Positions 9,370 through 18,501 of a stretch of DNA of 64,000 nucleotides are shown here, one piece after another; within the stretch, counting starts at the first letter, position 1; the number at the start of each line of letters is the position of its first letter. The translations under genes and the position numbers were made by a program. The stretch lies in assembly GCF_038433205.1 (NCBI RefSeq), contig NZ_JBCDNA010000002.1:62001-126000 (forward strand), in the 5' to 3' direction. The notes under the pieces are model-generated. The model searched no databases. It saw only the letters and a program-made list of their open reading frames with translations, and was not told the origin of the DNA. Source of the DNA: Lutimonas vermicola (GTDB lineage Bacteria; Bacteroidota; Bacteroidia; Flavobacteriales; Flavobacteriaceae).

Positions 9370-12300
9370 ATGAAACATGCAGCTAACCTTAAATCAATGA
9401 GCCGTTTTGTGCTCGTTTTTACGTTATTATTTTGTTTGATCTCCAGTAATTATTTACAGGCACAGGAACAGATAGGACGTCCATTCATCACGAATTATTC
9501 CTATCAGGATTACGAAGGTCACCCCACAAATTGGTGGGCCCTGGAAGACAAGGATGGCATCATGTACTTCGCCAACAATGACGGCCTTTTACAATACGAC
9601 GGAGTCAATTGGAACCTCATTGATATAGATGATGGAGGTGTCAGGTGCATGGTCTATGATGATCAGGGCGTCATGCATATTGGAGCTGAGAATGATTTTG
9701 GTTATATGAAACCAAACGCAAAAGGCGAGCTTGAGTATTTTTCACTGAAAGATAAAATTCCGGAAGAGCACAGGCTTATTGGTACCATATGGGAAGTGGA
9801 TAATTATAAAGGAAGGATCATTTTCAGAACCTCTAACAAGCTCTATTGCTGGGATGGTGAAAAAATAAAGGTCATTGTTTCTGAAGATGCTTATCATGTA
9901 GGGAAGATCATTCGCGGAACCTATTACATCAGGATATGGAACAGAGGTCTTTGCTATCTGTCTGATGAGGACACCTTAGAACAGATTCCCGGTGGCGAGA
10001 TTTTTGCGGATGAAAGAATCTATGTGATCTTACCCTACGACGAAAAACAAGTGCTGTTAGGAACCAGAACTATGGGCTTCTTTTTATATGACGGGGAAAA
10101 ATTCAAGCCTTTTCAAGTCGAAATTGATCCTGAAATCCTGAAGGCCGTATACTTGCCGGGAATTGCGCTTGACAATGGTGATTTTGTGATCAACACCTTT
10201 GCTGCAGGTACCTATCTGATCGATCACAATGGAAAACTCATTCAAAAATTTACTACTAAAAACGGGCTTCAGGATGGAAGTACAAGTTTTACCTACCTGG
10301 ACTCCAGAGGCGTGCTTTGGATGCCCCTTTTCAACGGGATTTCAAAAGTGAATCTCAACTCTTCCACAACTGTGCTGGACACCAATATGGGGCTGGCCAC
10401 AAAGGTGGTGTTCTCTACCTACAGATTTAAAGACATCCTTTATCTGGGTACAAACAATGGTATTTTCTACCTGGACGAAGAAGCAAAAGAACTGGTGCTG
10501 GTCAAAGGCACCTTGGGACAGGTTGCAAATTTTCTGGAAGTAGACGGGCGCCTTTACAGCGGCACAGGATCGGTCGGGCTGATTGAGATCGACGGGACCA
10601 CTGTGACAACCGTCAGAAATAATGATAATTATGATTTCAGGGTCAATCGGTTAGAAATATCCAGATTGGATCCCAAAAGAATGTTTGTTCAAACCATGGA
10701 CGGGTTGGCCAGCTTTTACTTCAATGAATCAACCAGGCAGTTTGAAGAGGAATCTTTTACCACAGAACACAGAAGAAGATCCATCACTGAACGTGAAGAT
10801 GGCGGCCTATGGGATATTTCAGAAAATGAAGGGGAAATAAATCTTTTGAAACCCGCCATGATAAACGGCAGCATGGATCTTTCTAAATCTGAGATCATCG
10901 TCTATGATACAATCAGTGGACTCCCTGCTGAATTTGGTGGATTCGAAATTCTTGATGAACTTGTAATTTTTAACAGGGACTCAAAGAGCACTTATGTCTA
11001 TAATCCTGAAAATGATCGCTTTGAAAAAAAGAAAATGTTCTTTGATGAACTCCTTAAATGGGAAGGCAGAGGAGATGGTTTCGCAATGCATCGAGATGGT
11101 CTTGACCGGATTTGGATGAGAATTGAAGGTGATATTGTTGTGGCCACAAAAAAGAATGATGGATCTTATGATTTCAATACCCAAACTTTTAAAGAATTAA
11201 AAAACAGGAACATATACTCAGTATATGTCGATCCTGCTTCCACCGAGGATAACACAATTGCTTGGTTTTCAGGTCCGGACGGGGTGGTTCGTTATGAAGG
11301 AAATCTCGAAAATAACTTTACCGGAAAATTCAACGTTGCTATTCGAAAAATGAGCATTGCGGGCGATTCGCTTGTCTTTGCCGGTGGTGTCGGCTTTCCG
11401 GAAAAAATGGAGATCAAGCACGACTTCAATTCCATTTCAATTGGCTATGCTGCTCCTTTTTTTATCGGACAGAAAGAGATGCAATACAGCACCTATTTGG
11501 AGGGGCTTGAAAAGAACTGGTCGGAATGGACCAAACAAGCTAAACGAGAGTATATCAATTTACCTGCCGGCAGGTACAGTTTCAAAGTAAAAGCGAAAAA
11601 TGTTTTTGGCGATGAGACTGAAGAGTCCATAGCAAGTTTTGTGATCACCCCGCCCTGGTATAAAACCTGGTGGGCCTATGTTTTGTATGTGATAGGAGGC
11701 TTGGCTTTGGTCTATGCCATTGTTCGATCAAGAACAAATATACTGCTCAAACAACGTAATATGCTGGAAGAAAAAGTTGAAGAACGAACCGCAGAAGCGC
11801 ACCAGCGATTGGATGAATTGGCTACGGTGAACCAGGTAAGCCAGGCCTTGACACAGAAACTGGAGTTGAGTGAACTGATCAAAATGGTTGGTAAAGAAAT
11901 GAAAAAACTGTTTAAATCTGATATTACTTATTTGGCCCTTTTAGACGCCGATAAGGAAATGATTAATTTCCCGTATCAGGATGGTGACTCCATGCCTCCC
12001 ATGAAATACGGCGAAGGCCTTACGTCAAGTATCATCAGGACCGGAGAGTCCCTTTTGATCAACAAAGACGAGGATATCAAGGCCACCTATGATAAGATCG
12101 GGGTGGAACAGACCGGGAAAAAGGCCATGTCCTGGCTGGGCGTGCCTATACCCGTGGAAGATAAAATCATAGGTGTTTTAAGCGTACAAAGTACCAAGTT
12201 AGCAAGCCGCTTCAATGAAGAAGACAAAAGGCTCCTGAGTACCATCGCCATTAATGTTGGGGTGGCACTTCACAATGCTGAATTATATGAAGAAGCCAAA

Positions 12301-13749
12301 GAGGCCAAGGCCAAAGCAGAAGACGCCAATGAGGCCAAATCAGCTTTCCTGTCGACAGTGAGCCATGAACTTAGAACACCGCTAACTTCGGTTTTAGGTT
12401 TTGCTAAAATCATCAGGAAAAGATTAGAAGATAAGATTTTTCCTGCCGTGAATGTTGATGATCAAAAGATCAAGCGCACCATGAAACAAGTAAGTGAAAA
12501 TTTAAATGTGGTTGTTTCGGAAGGTGAAAGGTTGACCAACCTGATCAATGATGTACTTGATCTCGCCAAGATAGAATCAGGAAGGATGGAATGGCATATG
12601 CGTCCGATATTTCTTCAGGACGTGATCAGCAGGGCCATTGCCAGTACCTCTGCCCTATTTGATGAAAAGGGATTGAAATTGGTAAAGAATGTATCTCCTG
12701 ACCTTCCATTGATACAGGCTGATGAAGACAAACTCATTCAGGTGGTCATCAATTTACTCTCCAATGCCGTTAAATTCACTGACAAAGGGAAAGTAACCAT
12801 TGAAGCTTTTCTCGATAATGGCCAGATCATGGTTGAGGTACAGGATACAGGAATTGGAATTGCCGAAGAAGACAGGCACAAAATTTTCGAACGGTTTCGT
12901 CAGGCCGGGGATACCCTAACTGACAAACCCAAAGGAACCGGACTCGGTTTGCCGATCTGTCGTGAGATCATAGAACATCACGGTGGAATTATCTGGATGA
13001 AAAGTGAACATGGAGTCGGAAGCTCATTCTTTTTCACCATGCCAGTCATGGGAGAAGGAAGCAGTGAGCAACCGATCCAACTCGAAAGAATTCTTAAAAG
13101 CTTAAAAAAACAGATCAAGCATTCGTCTTTGACCAACGTTAAAAGCGTTCCAACAATTTTAGTGGTTGATGATGATACACCCATCAGGTCACTTTTGAGA
13201 CAGGAATTAGGTGAAGCCGGCTATCAGGTAAAAGAAGCCGCCAATGGCAAGGCCGCCCTTGACATGGTGCGCCTTTCTAAGCCTGACCTTATTATTTTAG
13301 ATGTGATGATGCCCGAAATAAACGGCTTTGATGTGGCTGCCGTCCTTAAGAATGACCCGGCAACCATGGATATTCCAATCATCATTTTATCGATTGTTCA
13401 GGATAAGGAACGTGGTTTGCGAATCGGTGTTGACCGCTACCTTACCAAGCCCATTAATACGGAACAATTGTTCCATGAAGTTGATGAACTTTTAGAACAA
13501 GGCGTTTCAAAGAAGAAAGTATTGGTGGTAGACGATGACACTTCGGCTGTAAAAACCCTTTCAGAAGTGCTAAGTGCCAGAGGTTATAAGGTAATGGAAA
13601 GCAATCAGAAAAATCTCCTGGAAAAGGCCACTGAATCTAAACCGGACATTATCATGCTAAATTCGGTAAGCAGTGCAGATCAAAAGATGATTAAGGACCT
13701 AAAAGGTAAAAAAGGAATGGAAAACACCATGTTTTTCATTTATGAATAA
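9370..13749 (+). CDS. Hybrid sensor histidine kinase: beta-propeller, Y_Y_Y, TM, GAF, HisKA, HATPase, two receivers
   Basis: 1459 residues. Signal peptide to about residue 31 (YLQAQ), a long periplasmic Reg_prop-type propeller (about 33-690), a Y_Y_Y domain (about 700-760), one TM helix (768-787), a GAF domain (about 815-970), then the kinase: H-box SHELRTP with H999, N-box NLLSNAVKFT, and G boxes DTGIGI and GTGLGL. A complete receiver follows (VVDDD, acceptor D1311 in LDVMMPEINGFD, TKP). A second receiver (about 1383-1459) keeps VVDDD but has N1431 in place of the acceptor Asp and stops short. Unlike classical PUL hybrid regulators it has no DNA-binding output; output presumably passes to the receiver and cyclase encoded downstream. 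Ligand unknown. Confidence 0.93.
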   Translation: MKHAANLKSMSRFVLVFTLLFCLISSNYLQAQEQIGRPFITNYSYQDYEGHPTNWWALEDKDGIMYFANNDGLLQYDGVNWNLIDIDDGGVRCMVYDDQGVMHIGAENDFGYMKPNAKGELEYFSLKDKIPEEHRLIGTIWEVDNYKGRIIFRTSNKLYCWDGEKIKVIVSEDAYHVGKIIRGTYYIRIWNRGLCYLSDEDTLEQIPGGEIFADERIYVILPYDEKQVLLGTRTMGFFLYDGEKFKPFQVEIDPEILKAVYLPGIALDNGDFVINTFAAGTYLIDHNGKLIQKFTTKNGLQDGSTSFTYLDSRGVLWMPLFNGISKVNLNSSTTVLDTNMGLATKVVFSTYRFKDILYLGTNNGIFYLDEEAKELVLVKGTLGQVANFLEVDGRLYSGTGSVGLIEIDGTTVTTVRNNDNYDFRVNRLEISRLDPKRMFVQTMDGLASFYFNESTRQFEEESFTTEHRRRSITEREDGGLWDISENEGEINLLKPAMINGSMDLSKSEIIVYDTISGLPAEFGGFEILDELVIFNRDSKSTYVYNPENDRFEKKKMFFDELLKWEGRGDGFAMHRDGLDRIWMRIEGDIVVATKKNDGSYDFNTQTFKELKNRNIYSVYVDPASTEDNTIAWFSGPDGVVRYEGNLENNFTGKFNVAIRKMSIAGDSLVFAGGVGFPEKMEIKHDFNSISIGYAAPFFIGQKEMQYSTYLEGLEKNWSEWTKQAKREYINLPAGRYSFKVKAKNVFGDETEESIASFVITPPWYKTWWAYVLYVIGGLALVYAIVRSRTNILLKQRNMLEEKVEERTAEAHQRLDELATVNQVSQALTQKLELSELIKMVGKEMKKLFKSDITYLALLDADKEMINFPYQDGDSMPPMKYGEGLTSSIIRTGESLLINKDEDIKATYDKIGVEQTGKKAMSWLGVPIPVEDKIIGVLSVQSTKLASRFNEEDKRLLSTIAINVGVALHNAELYEEAKEAKAKAEDANEAKSAFLSTVSHELRTPLTSVLGFAKIIRKRLEDKIFPAVNVDDQKIKRTMKQVSENLNVVVSEGERLTNLINDVLDLAKIESGRMEWHMRPIFLQDVISRAIASTSALFDEKGLKLVKNVSPDLPLIQADEDKLIQVVINLLSNAVKFTDKGKVTIEAFLDNGQIMVEVQDTGIGIAEEDRHKIFERFRQAGDTLTDKPKGTGLGLPICREIIEHHGGIIWMKSEHGVGSSFFFTMPVMGEGSSEQPIQLERILKSLKKQIKHSSLTNVKSVPTILVVDDDTPIRSLLRQELGEAGYQVKEAANGKAALDMVRLSKPDLIILDVMMPEINGFDVAAVLKNDPATMDIPIIILSIVQDKERGLRIGVDRYLTKPINTEQLFHEVDELLEQGVSKKKVLVVDDDTSAVKTLSEVLSARGYKVMESNQKNLLEKATESKPDIIMLNSVSSADQKMIKDLKGKKGMENTMFFIYE

Positions 13750-13786
13750 ACTAAAAATACGAAACAACCCTAAAAAATAATTGTAC

Positions 13787-14164
13787 ATGGAACAAAAACT
13801 ATTGATCGTTGACGATGAATCTCATATTCGAATGCTCATAGAGCAGACCCTCGAAGATCTTGAAGATGAAGGGGTTGAATTGCTTTTTGCCGAGAATGGT
13901 GAACAGGCCCTGGAATTGATCCAAAAAGAAAAACCCAACCTTGTTTTCCTCGACGTCATGATGCCAAAAATGAATGGCATGGAAGTTTGTTATAAGGTTA
14001 AAAAAGAACTCAAACTCTCTGATATCTATATCATCCTGCTCACGGCCAAGGGGCAAGAAGTGGATCGTCAAAAAGGATTGGAAATGGGCGCTGACAGGTA
14101 TATGACCAAACCTTTTGATCCTGACGAAATGCTTTCAATAGCCGAAGAAGTGCTTAAAAGATGA
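13787..14164 (+). CDS. CheY-like single-domain response regulator
   Basis: 125 residues from the ATG at 13787; a TTG at 13781 is also in frame. A stand-alone receiver: LIVDDE acidic pocket, phospho-acceptor Asp in FLDVMMPKMNGME, LLTAKG switch Thr, and MTKPF with the conserved Lys. No output domain. It lies 37 bp after the hybrid kinase and overlaps the cyclase gene by ATGA (14161-14164), so the three are very likely co-transcribed and the last two translationally coupled. Probable role: phosphorelay partner between the kinase and the cyclase (inference). Confidence 0.92.
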   Translation: MEQKLLIVDDESHIRMLIEQTLEDLEDEGVELLFAENGEQALELIQKEKPNLVFLDVMMPKMNGMEVCYKVKKELKLSDIYIILLTAKGQEVDRQKGLEMGADRYMTKPFDPDEMLSIAEEVLKR

Positions 14165-15864
14165 AAATGACCACCCCCGATAAAAAAATAAGAACCAGGC
14201 TAAGGGCCCTAAAGCACGTCTTAAGGGATGTCAAGACTAACGGGCTCCTGAATAAGCTCTGCGCAGAATTAAAGCTCGAATTCAGTATTGCTGATACTCA
14301 AGAAACAATCTTATGGGGGGATCATATTGATTTCCCGCTGCAGTACCCCCTTTCTGATAATGAGGTAGCATATGCCTTACTATATACGGACCAGGAAAAA
14401 GGTGCACTGGCAGCTGATTTGATCAATGCGCTGGTTTCAAAGGATATTGAAAAGAAAAAAATCGGAAATGAGGTTCTTGGATTGTATCGTGAAATAAACA
14501 TGATTTATGATTTCAGTGAAAAACTGTCTGAAAAAATCGAAGAATATGCCATTGCCGAAATGGCACTTACAGAGGCCTCACAGATAATTGACGCCACACA
14601 TGGCATGTTCTTAATGCATCATGCTGAGCCGGATGAGGTTGTTATACTTTCGGCTTTTGGGGAAGATGAGGACCGGGAAAAAAATATTGCAGAGCAAAAT
14701 CACTTACTCAAAGAACTTATCAAAAGGGGTACATCGGCCATTGTTGACCTTGAAAGAATACAGGCTAACCCTGCGTTACAGCATTTAAAGGCAATGATGT
14801 ATGCGCCCTTAAAGGTCAAGAACCGCACCATGGGGATGGTCATATTAGGCCATGCAGACGCAAAAGAATTCAAGGCAGCCGAATTAAAATTACTTACTAC
14901 CATAGCCCTGCAATCGGCAGTTGCCATCGAAAGTGCTCAATTGTTTCAAAAAGGACTAAAAGCCGCACAGGAAAGAGAAGATGCGATCAAGTCTATTCAT
15001 CAGGTCAGTCAAAAATTTGTTCCGACAGAATTCATTAAGTCATTGGGTAAAAACAGGCTTACAGAAGTTTCACTTGGAGACCTGGCAGAGAAGGAAGTTA
15101 CGGTCATGTTTGTAGACATCAGGGAGTTTACTTCTATCTCTGAAGGCCTTAGCCCTAAAGATAATTTTTTATTCATCAATTCTTTTAACAAACGAATGGG
15201 GCCAATCATCAGAAAAAATGATGGTTTTATCATGCAATATCTTGGGGATGGTTTTATGGCTCTTTTCCCGACAGGATCCCAAAATGCACTTCGGGCTTCA
15301 GTTGAAATGCACCGCGCCCTGGAAGATTATAATCAAATCAGAGCAGGCAAAAACCGGGCGGCAGTAAGGGTGGGCATCGGAATGCAAAACGGCGATCTGA
15401 TCATGGGAATCACGGGAGATGTTGAGAGACTGGATGCTGCCATCATCTCGGATACGGTTAATACAGCATCGCGAATTGAAGGCTTATCAAAACATTTTGG
15501 TACCTCCATTTTGATGACTGAAAAATGTATTCAAAAGCTTTCCAATGCCGATGAGTTTGACTTCCGGTATTTAGGGCCGGTAAAAGTTACGGGCAAACAA
15601 AAGCCTATTAAGCTTTATGAATGTATTAATGGGGATCCAAAAGAATTGTATGACCATAAATTAAAAACCCTAAACACATTTATTAAAGGCATGGAGCTCT
15701 ACTTTAATCAGGAGTTTGCCATGGCTGCAGTGACCTTTCAACAAATTTTTAAGCAAAATACAGCAGATCAAACCGCAAAACTTTTTTTAAACAGGGCAGC
15801 GCATCTTATCACACAGGAAATCGACGACGATTGGAAAGGAATACAAGCAATCTCAAAGAAATAA
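14161..15864 (+). CDS. GAF domain plus class III nucleotide cyclase catalytic domain
   Basis: 567 residues, soluble. An N-terminal linker, a GAF-like domain (about 115-270), the cyclase homology domain (about 310-490) and a helical TPR-like tail. Metal-binding Asp residues are present: D319 in MFVDIREFT and D363 in YLGDGFMALF. The transition-state Asn/Arg pair is also present: N434 and R438 in DTVNTASRIE. The base-recognition positions look atypical: the usual Lys three residues before GD is Q359, and the Asp/Thr position seven residues before N434 is A427. Catalysis therefore seems possible, but nucleotide specificity is open. Could be an adenylate cyclase, a relaxed cyclase or a sensor-only domain. 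Confidence 0.88.
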   Translation: MKMTTPDKKIRTRLRALKHVLRDVKTNGLLNKLCAELKLEFSIADTQETILWGDHIDFPLQYPLSDNEVAYALLYTDQEKGALAADLINALVSKDIEKKKIGNEVLGLYREINMIYDFSEKLSEKIEEYAIAEMALTEASQIIDATHGMFLMHHAEPDEVVILSAFGEDEDREKNIAEQNHLLKELIKRGTSAIVDLERIQANPALQHLKAMMYAPLKVKNRTMGMVILGHADAKEFKAAELKLLTTIALQSAVAIESAQLFQKGLKAAQEREDAIKSIHQVSQKFVPTEFIKSLGKNRLTEVSLGDLAEKEVTVMFVDIREFTSISEGLSPKDNFLFINSFNKRMGPIIRKNDGFIMQYLGDGFMALFPTGSQNALRASVEMHRALEDYNQIRAGKNRAAVRVGIGMQNGDLIMGITGDVERLDAAIISDTVNTASRIEGLSKHFGTSILMTEKCIQKLSNADEFDFRYLGPVKVTGKQKPIKLYECINGDPKELYDHKLKTLNTFIKGMELYFNQEFAMAAVTFQQIFKQNTADQTAKLFLNRAAHLITQEIDDDWKGIQAISKK

Positions 15865-15990
15865 ATTGATTTTATCCGGGTCATTGCCGCAATAAATTAT
15901 TGCCAAACTGTAACAATTTTTATTTTAAGGTATCTTATGGATGTACCTACATGAGAAACGGCTCATAAAAATCTTTAAATAACAATTCCA

Positions 15991-16743
15991 ATGAAAAAAT
16001 CCTACCTCCTTATTCTATTCCTGGCTACAGCACCTTTAGGAATCCAACATACACAAGCGCAGCAAAAAACTTTTACGGTTGGATCATTTAATGAAGTCAT
16101 CATCAGCCCTCACATTGAGGTTATATTTGAAAAGGCTGATAAAGAATCGGTTGTTATTGAAAAAATAGACGTTTCAATGGATAAACTCATTGTAGAGGTC
16201 CAGGGAAAGACCCTACACGTTTATTTAGATGATGCAAAAGTGTATACAAAATCAGAAAAAGTAAAATACGACGATTACAAAGGGAAACACGCGGTTTATA
16301 ACGGAACCATTGTTTCTGCAAAGATCTATTATAAAGACCTGGAAGAAATTTCCCTGCGAGGAGATGAAACCCATAAGGTAGAAAGCTTACTAGAAGGTGA
16401 AGAGCTATCAGTTAAGATCTATGGTGAATCTGAAGTTTATTTAAGTGAGATCCAGGTTGATGAATTTCAAGCTACCCTCTATGGCGAGTGCTACCTCGAA
16501 GTGAAAAATGGGGTTGCCAATCGTCAGAGAATCATATCTTATGGCGAAGGTGAGGTCAATACCTTCGGTGTGCAGAATACAACCGCCAAAGTAACTGCTT
16601 ACGGAGAAGGCCGCATCAAACTGAGCGTGTCGGATGAACTTAGAGTAACTGCTTATGGAGAGGCTTCTGTAAATTATAAGGGAAGTCCAATGGTCAGCAG
16701 AGGCCTGGTTTTGGGAGAAGCAACTATCCATCAGGTGAAGTAA
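15991..16743 (+). CDS. GIN-domain (DUF2807) exported protein
   Basis: 250 residues with a signal peptide ending near QHTQAQ. The mature part starts with the typical FNEVIISPHIEVIFEKAD and then runs through repeated short strands with YGE/YGES steps (IYGESEVY, LYGECYLE, SYGEGEV, AYGEGRI, AYGEASV), the beta-helical pattern of DUF2807, also called the auto-transporter adhesin head GIN domain. Periplasmic or cell-surface; biochemical function unknown. It stands 126 bp after the cyclase gene and may have its own promoter. Its 3' end abuts a decayed transporter fragment on the other strand. Confidence 0.8.
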   Translation: MKKSYLLILFLATAPLGIQHTQAQQKTFTVGSFNEVIISPHIEVIFEKADKESVVIEKIDVSMDKLIVEVQGKTLHVYLDDAKVYTKSEKVKYDDYKGKHAVYNGTIVSAKIYYKDLEEISLRGDETHKVESLLEGEELSVKIYGESEVYLSEIQVDEFQATLYGECYLEVKNGVANRQRIISYGEGEVNTFGVQNTTAKVTAYGEGRIKLSVSDELRVTAYGEASVNYKGSPMVSRGLVLGEATIHQVK

Positions 16744-16919
16744 ATAATAATGATAAAATAAGCCCAAGAGGGATCGCTGTCCATAAGATCCAGGGCCTGA
16801 ATTTTCCGTATTTTGATTTGGTTCGATCTCCAGTTACCCCCATTACCACGTCGCTTATACCATCACTAAAACGAGCTACAAGCATTAAGACACCAACAGT
16901 TACAGGCCTTAATCCATTC
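16744..16919 (-). pseudogene. Relic of a GPH-family symporter (TM2-TM3 region only)
   Basis: Read on the minus strand, this stretch encodes GVLMLVARFSDGISDVVMG, then GDRTKSKYGKFRPWILW and TAIPLGLI. This is unmistakably the conserved TM2-loop-TM3 segment of GPH symporters; compare DGLNDPIMG and DRTKTRMGKFRPYLLW in the intact gene at 3191-4567. There is no start upstream and no continuation downstream: one flank is the stop codon of the sugar porter at 16923, the other the stop codon of the GIN gene at 16743. Only about 58 of roughly 460 codons survive, without a stop inside. A remnant of a deleted gene is the simplest reading. Confidence 0.75.
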
Positions 16920-16922
16920 CTT

Positions 16923-18380
16923 TTAAGATTTCCCCTTGTTAAAAAGAGCTTCCATTTCTTCGAGGGTTTTCCCTTTTGTTTCAGGAATCCATTTCCAGGT
17001 AAAGAATATGATAAAGAGGATGAATGCTGAAAATATAAAATAGGGTAAGGATTGATTCCAAACGCCTCCATCTGCAATTAATCGGTTCGAATCACTTTCT
17101 ACTATAATCGGGAACGATTGAGACACGAAATAGTTGGCAAGCCATTGGGCAGCAACCGCAATCGCCATGGCCGTACTTCTAATGCTGTTAGGAAACATCT
17201 CAGCTAATAAAACCCAAACAATTGGGCCCATTGACATCGCAAAAGATCCAATAAACATCAAGATTCCAATAAGGCAAATAATCCCTTCAGTGGAAGAAAT
17301 TGTTGGTAAGCCTGCAGAATTCACACCAGAATAATCACTTAAATACAAAGTGAAACCCATCAGTAAGAAACCAGCCAGCATTCCAACGCCTCCAATGATC
17401 AGCAAAGGTTTTCTACCAAGCTTATCAACGGTATACATGGCAATGAACGTGAACAATAAATTTACAGTAGCCAAAAGGATTTGTTGCAACAACACGTCTT
17501 CGTTACCAAATCCAAGTGCTTGTTCAAATATATCGGCACCGTAATATAAAACAGCATTAATACCGGTAAACTGTTGTAAAATGGAAAGAACCGTACCTAT
17601 GACAACAATTGGGAATAAAGACTTCTGGAAAATAGATGCTTTCTTTTGCTTTCCTTCCTGTTGTAAAGAATCTTTGATATCCTTAAATTCTATGTCAGCC
17701 ATTTCCTGACCATGGATTCTTGTAAGTACGTTTAAGGCTTCGTTCTCTCTTCCTTTAATCATCAACCAACGCGGGCTTTTTGGTACCGTAAAAAGTAAAA
17801 GTAAAAATAATGTTGCCGGAATCAATTCGGACCAGAACATATATCTCCAGCCAAAATCAATATTATTCTGCTCTGTTAATTCACTTCCGATAACATAGGT
17901 AGTTAAAAACACCACAAAGAAACCTATCACAACAGCCATTTGATAATAAGTGATCAGCTTTCCCCTTTTATCAGCAGGAGCTATTTCGGCGATATAAGTT
18001 GGGGCGTTCATTGAAGCCATCCCAATGGCGATACCTCCAATAATTCTAAAAAACACCATCAATGTTATTGACTCAGGCAATATTGCGGGTAAACCAGAAC
18101 CCCAGGCCGAAATTCCAAAAAGTACTGCTGAGATGATCAAAGAATTTTTTCTCCCTATAGATTTAGAGATCATCCCGGCCGAAGCGGCGCCTAATAAAGC
18201 TCCCAGCAAGGCACTACTTACGATAAAGCCTTTTAACCATCCTGTTAATTCAAAATATTTTGAAAAATAAAATTGTGTTCCATTGATCACACCTGTGTCA
18301 AAACCAAATAGGAGTCCCCCCAGGGTAATCACGATGGTTATAAAATAAATGTTGATTCTTTTTGTACTAGCTTGTCCCAT
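16923..18380 (-). CDS. MFS sugar porter (XylE/GLUT-like, SP family)
   Basis: 485 residues, 12 predicted TM helices. SP-family marks: GGLLFGFDTGVINGT in TM1, GRKNSLIISA after TM2, a PTYIAEIAPADKRG loop, PKSPRWLM before the central loop, QQFTGINAVLYYG in TM7, DKLGRKPLLI, and PETKGKTLEEME at the C terminus. It probably imports a monosaccharide such as glucose by proton symport across the inner membrane. Last gene of the beta-glucan locus; 121 bp separate it from the CotH gene, so it may have its own promoter. Directly downstream lies a relic of a different transporter family. Confidence 0.92.
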   Translation of the reverse strand: MGQASTKRINIYFITIVITLGGLLFGFDTGVINGTQFYFSKYFELTGWLKGFIVSSALLGALLGAASAGMISKSIGRKNSLIISAVLFGISAWGSGLPAILPESITLMVFFRIIGGIAIGMASMNAPTYIAEIAPADKRGKLITYYQMAVVIGFFVVFLTTYVIGSELTEQNNIDFGWRYMFWSELIPATLFLLLLFTVPKSPRWLMIKGRENEALNVLTRIHGQEMADIEFKDIKDSLQQEGKQKKASIFQKSLFPIVVIGTVLSILQQFTGINAVLYYGADIFEQALGFGNEDVLLQQILLATVNLLFTFIAMYTVDKLGRKPLLIIGGVGMLAGFLLMGFTLYLSDYSGVNSAGLPTISSTEGIICLIGILMFIGSFAMSMGPIVWVLLAEMFPNSIRSTAMAIAVAAQWLANYFVSQSFPIIVESDSNRLIADGGVWNQSLPYFIFSAFILFIIFFTWKWIPETKGKTLEEMEALFNKGKS

Positions 18381-18501
18381 AATAAGTAAGTGATTTTAAC
18401 AAATTTGCTCTGCAATATAAATGATATTATTCGATTAATAATAGCACTTATCGAGATTTTAATAGTTATTACATTGATCAATATTTTGGATTCATGATTT
18501 A

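Noticed and set aside
16724..17077. A 117-codon minus-strand ORF as a real small gene
   Set aside because: Its first half lies antisense-in-frame-shifted over the sugar porter C terminus and is meaningless; only the second half is transporter-like, so it is called a relic.
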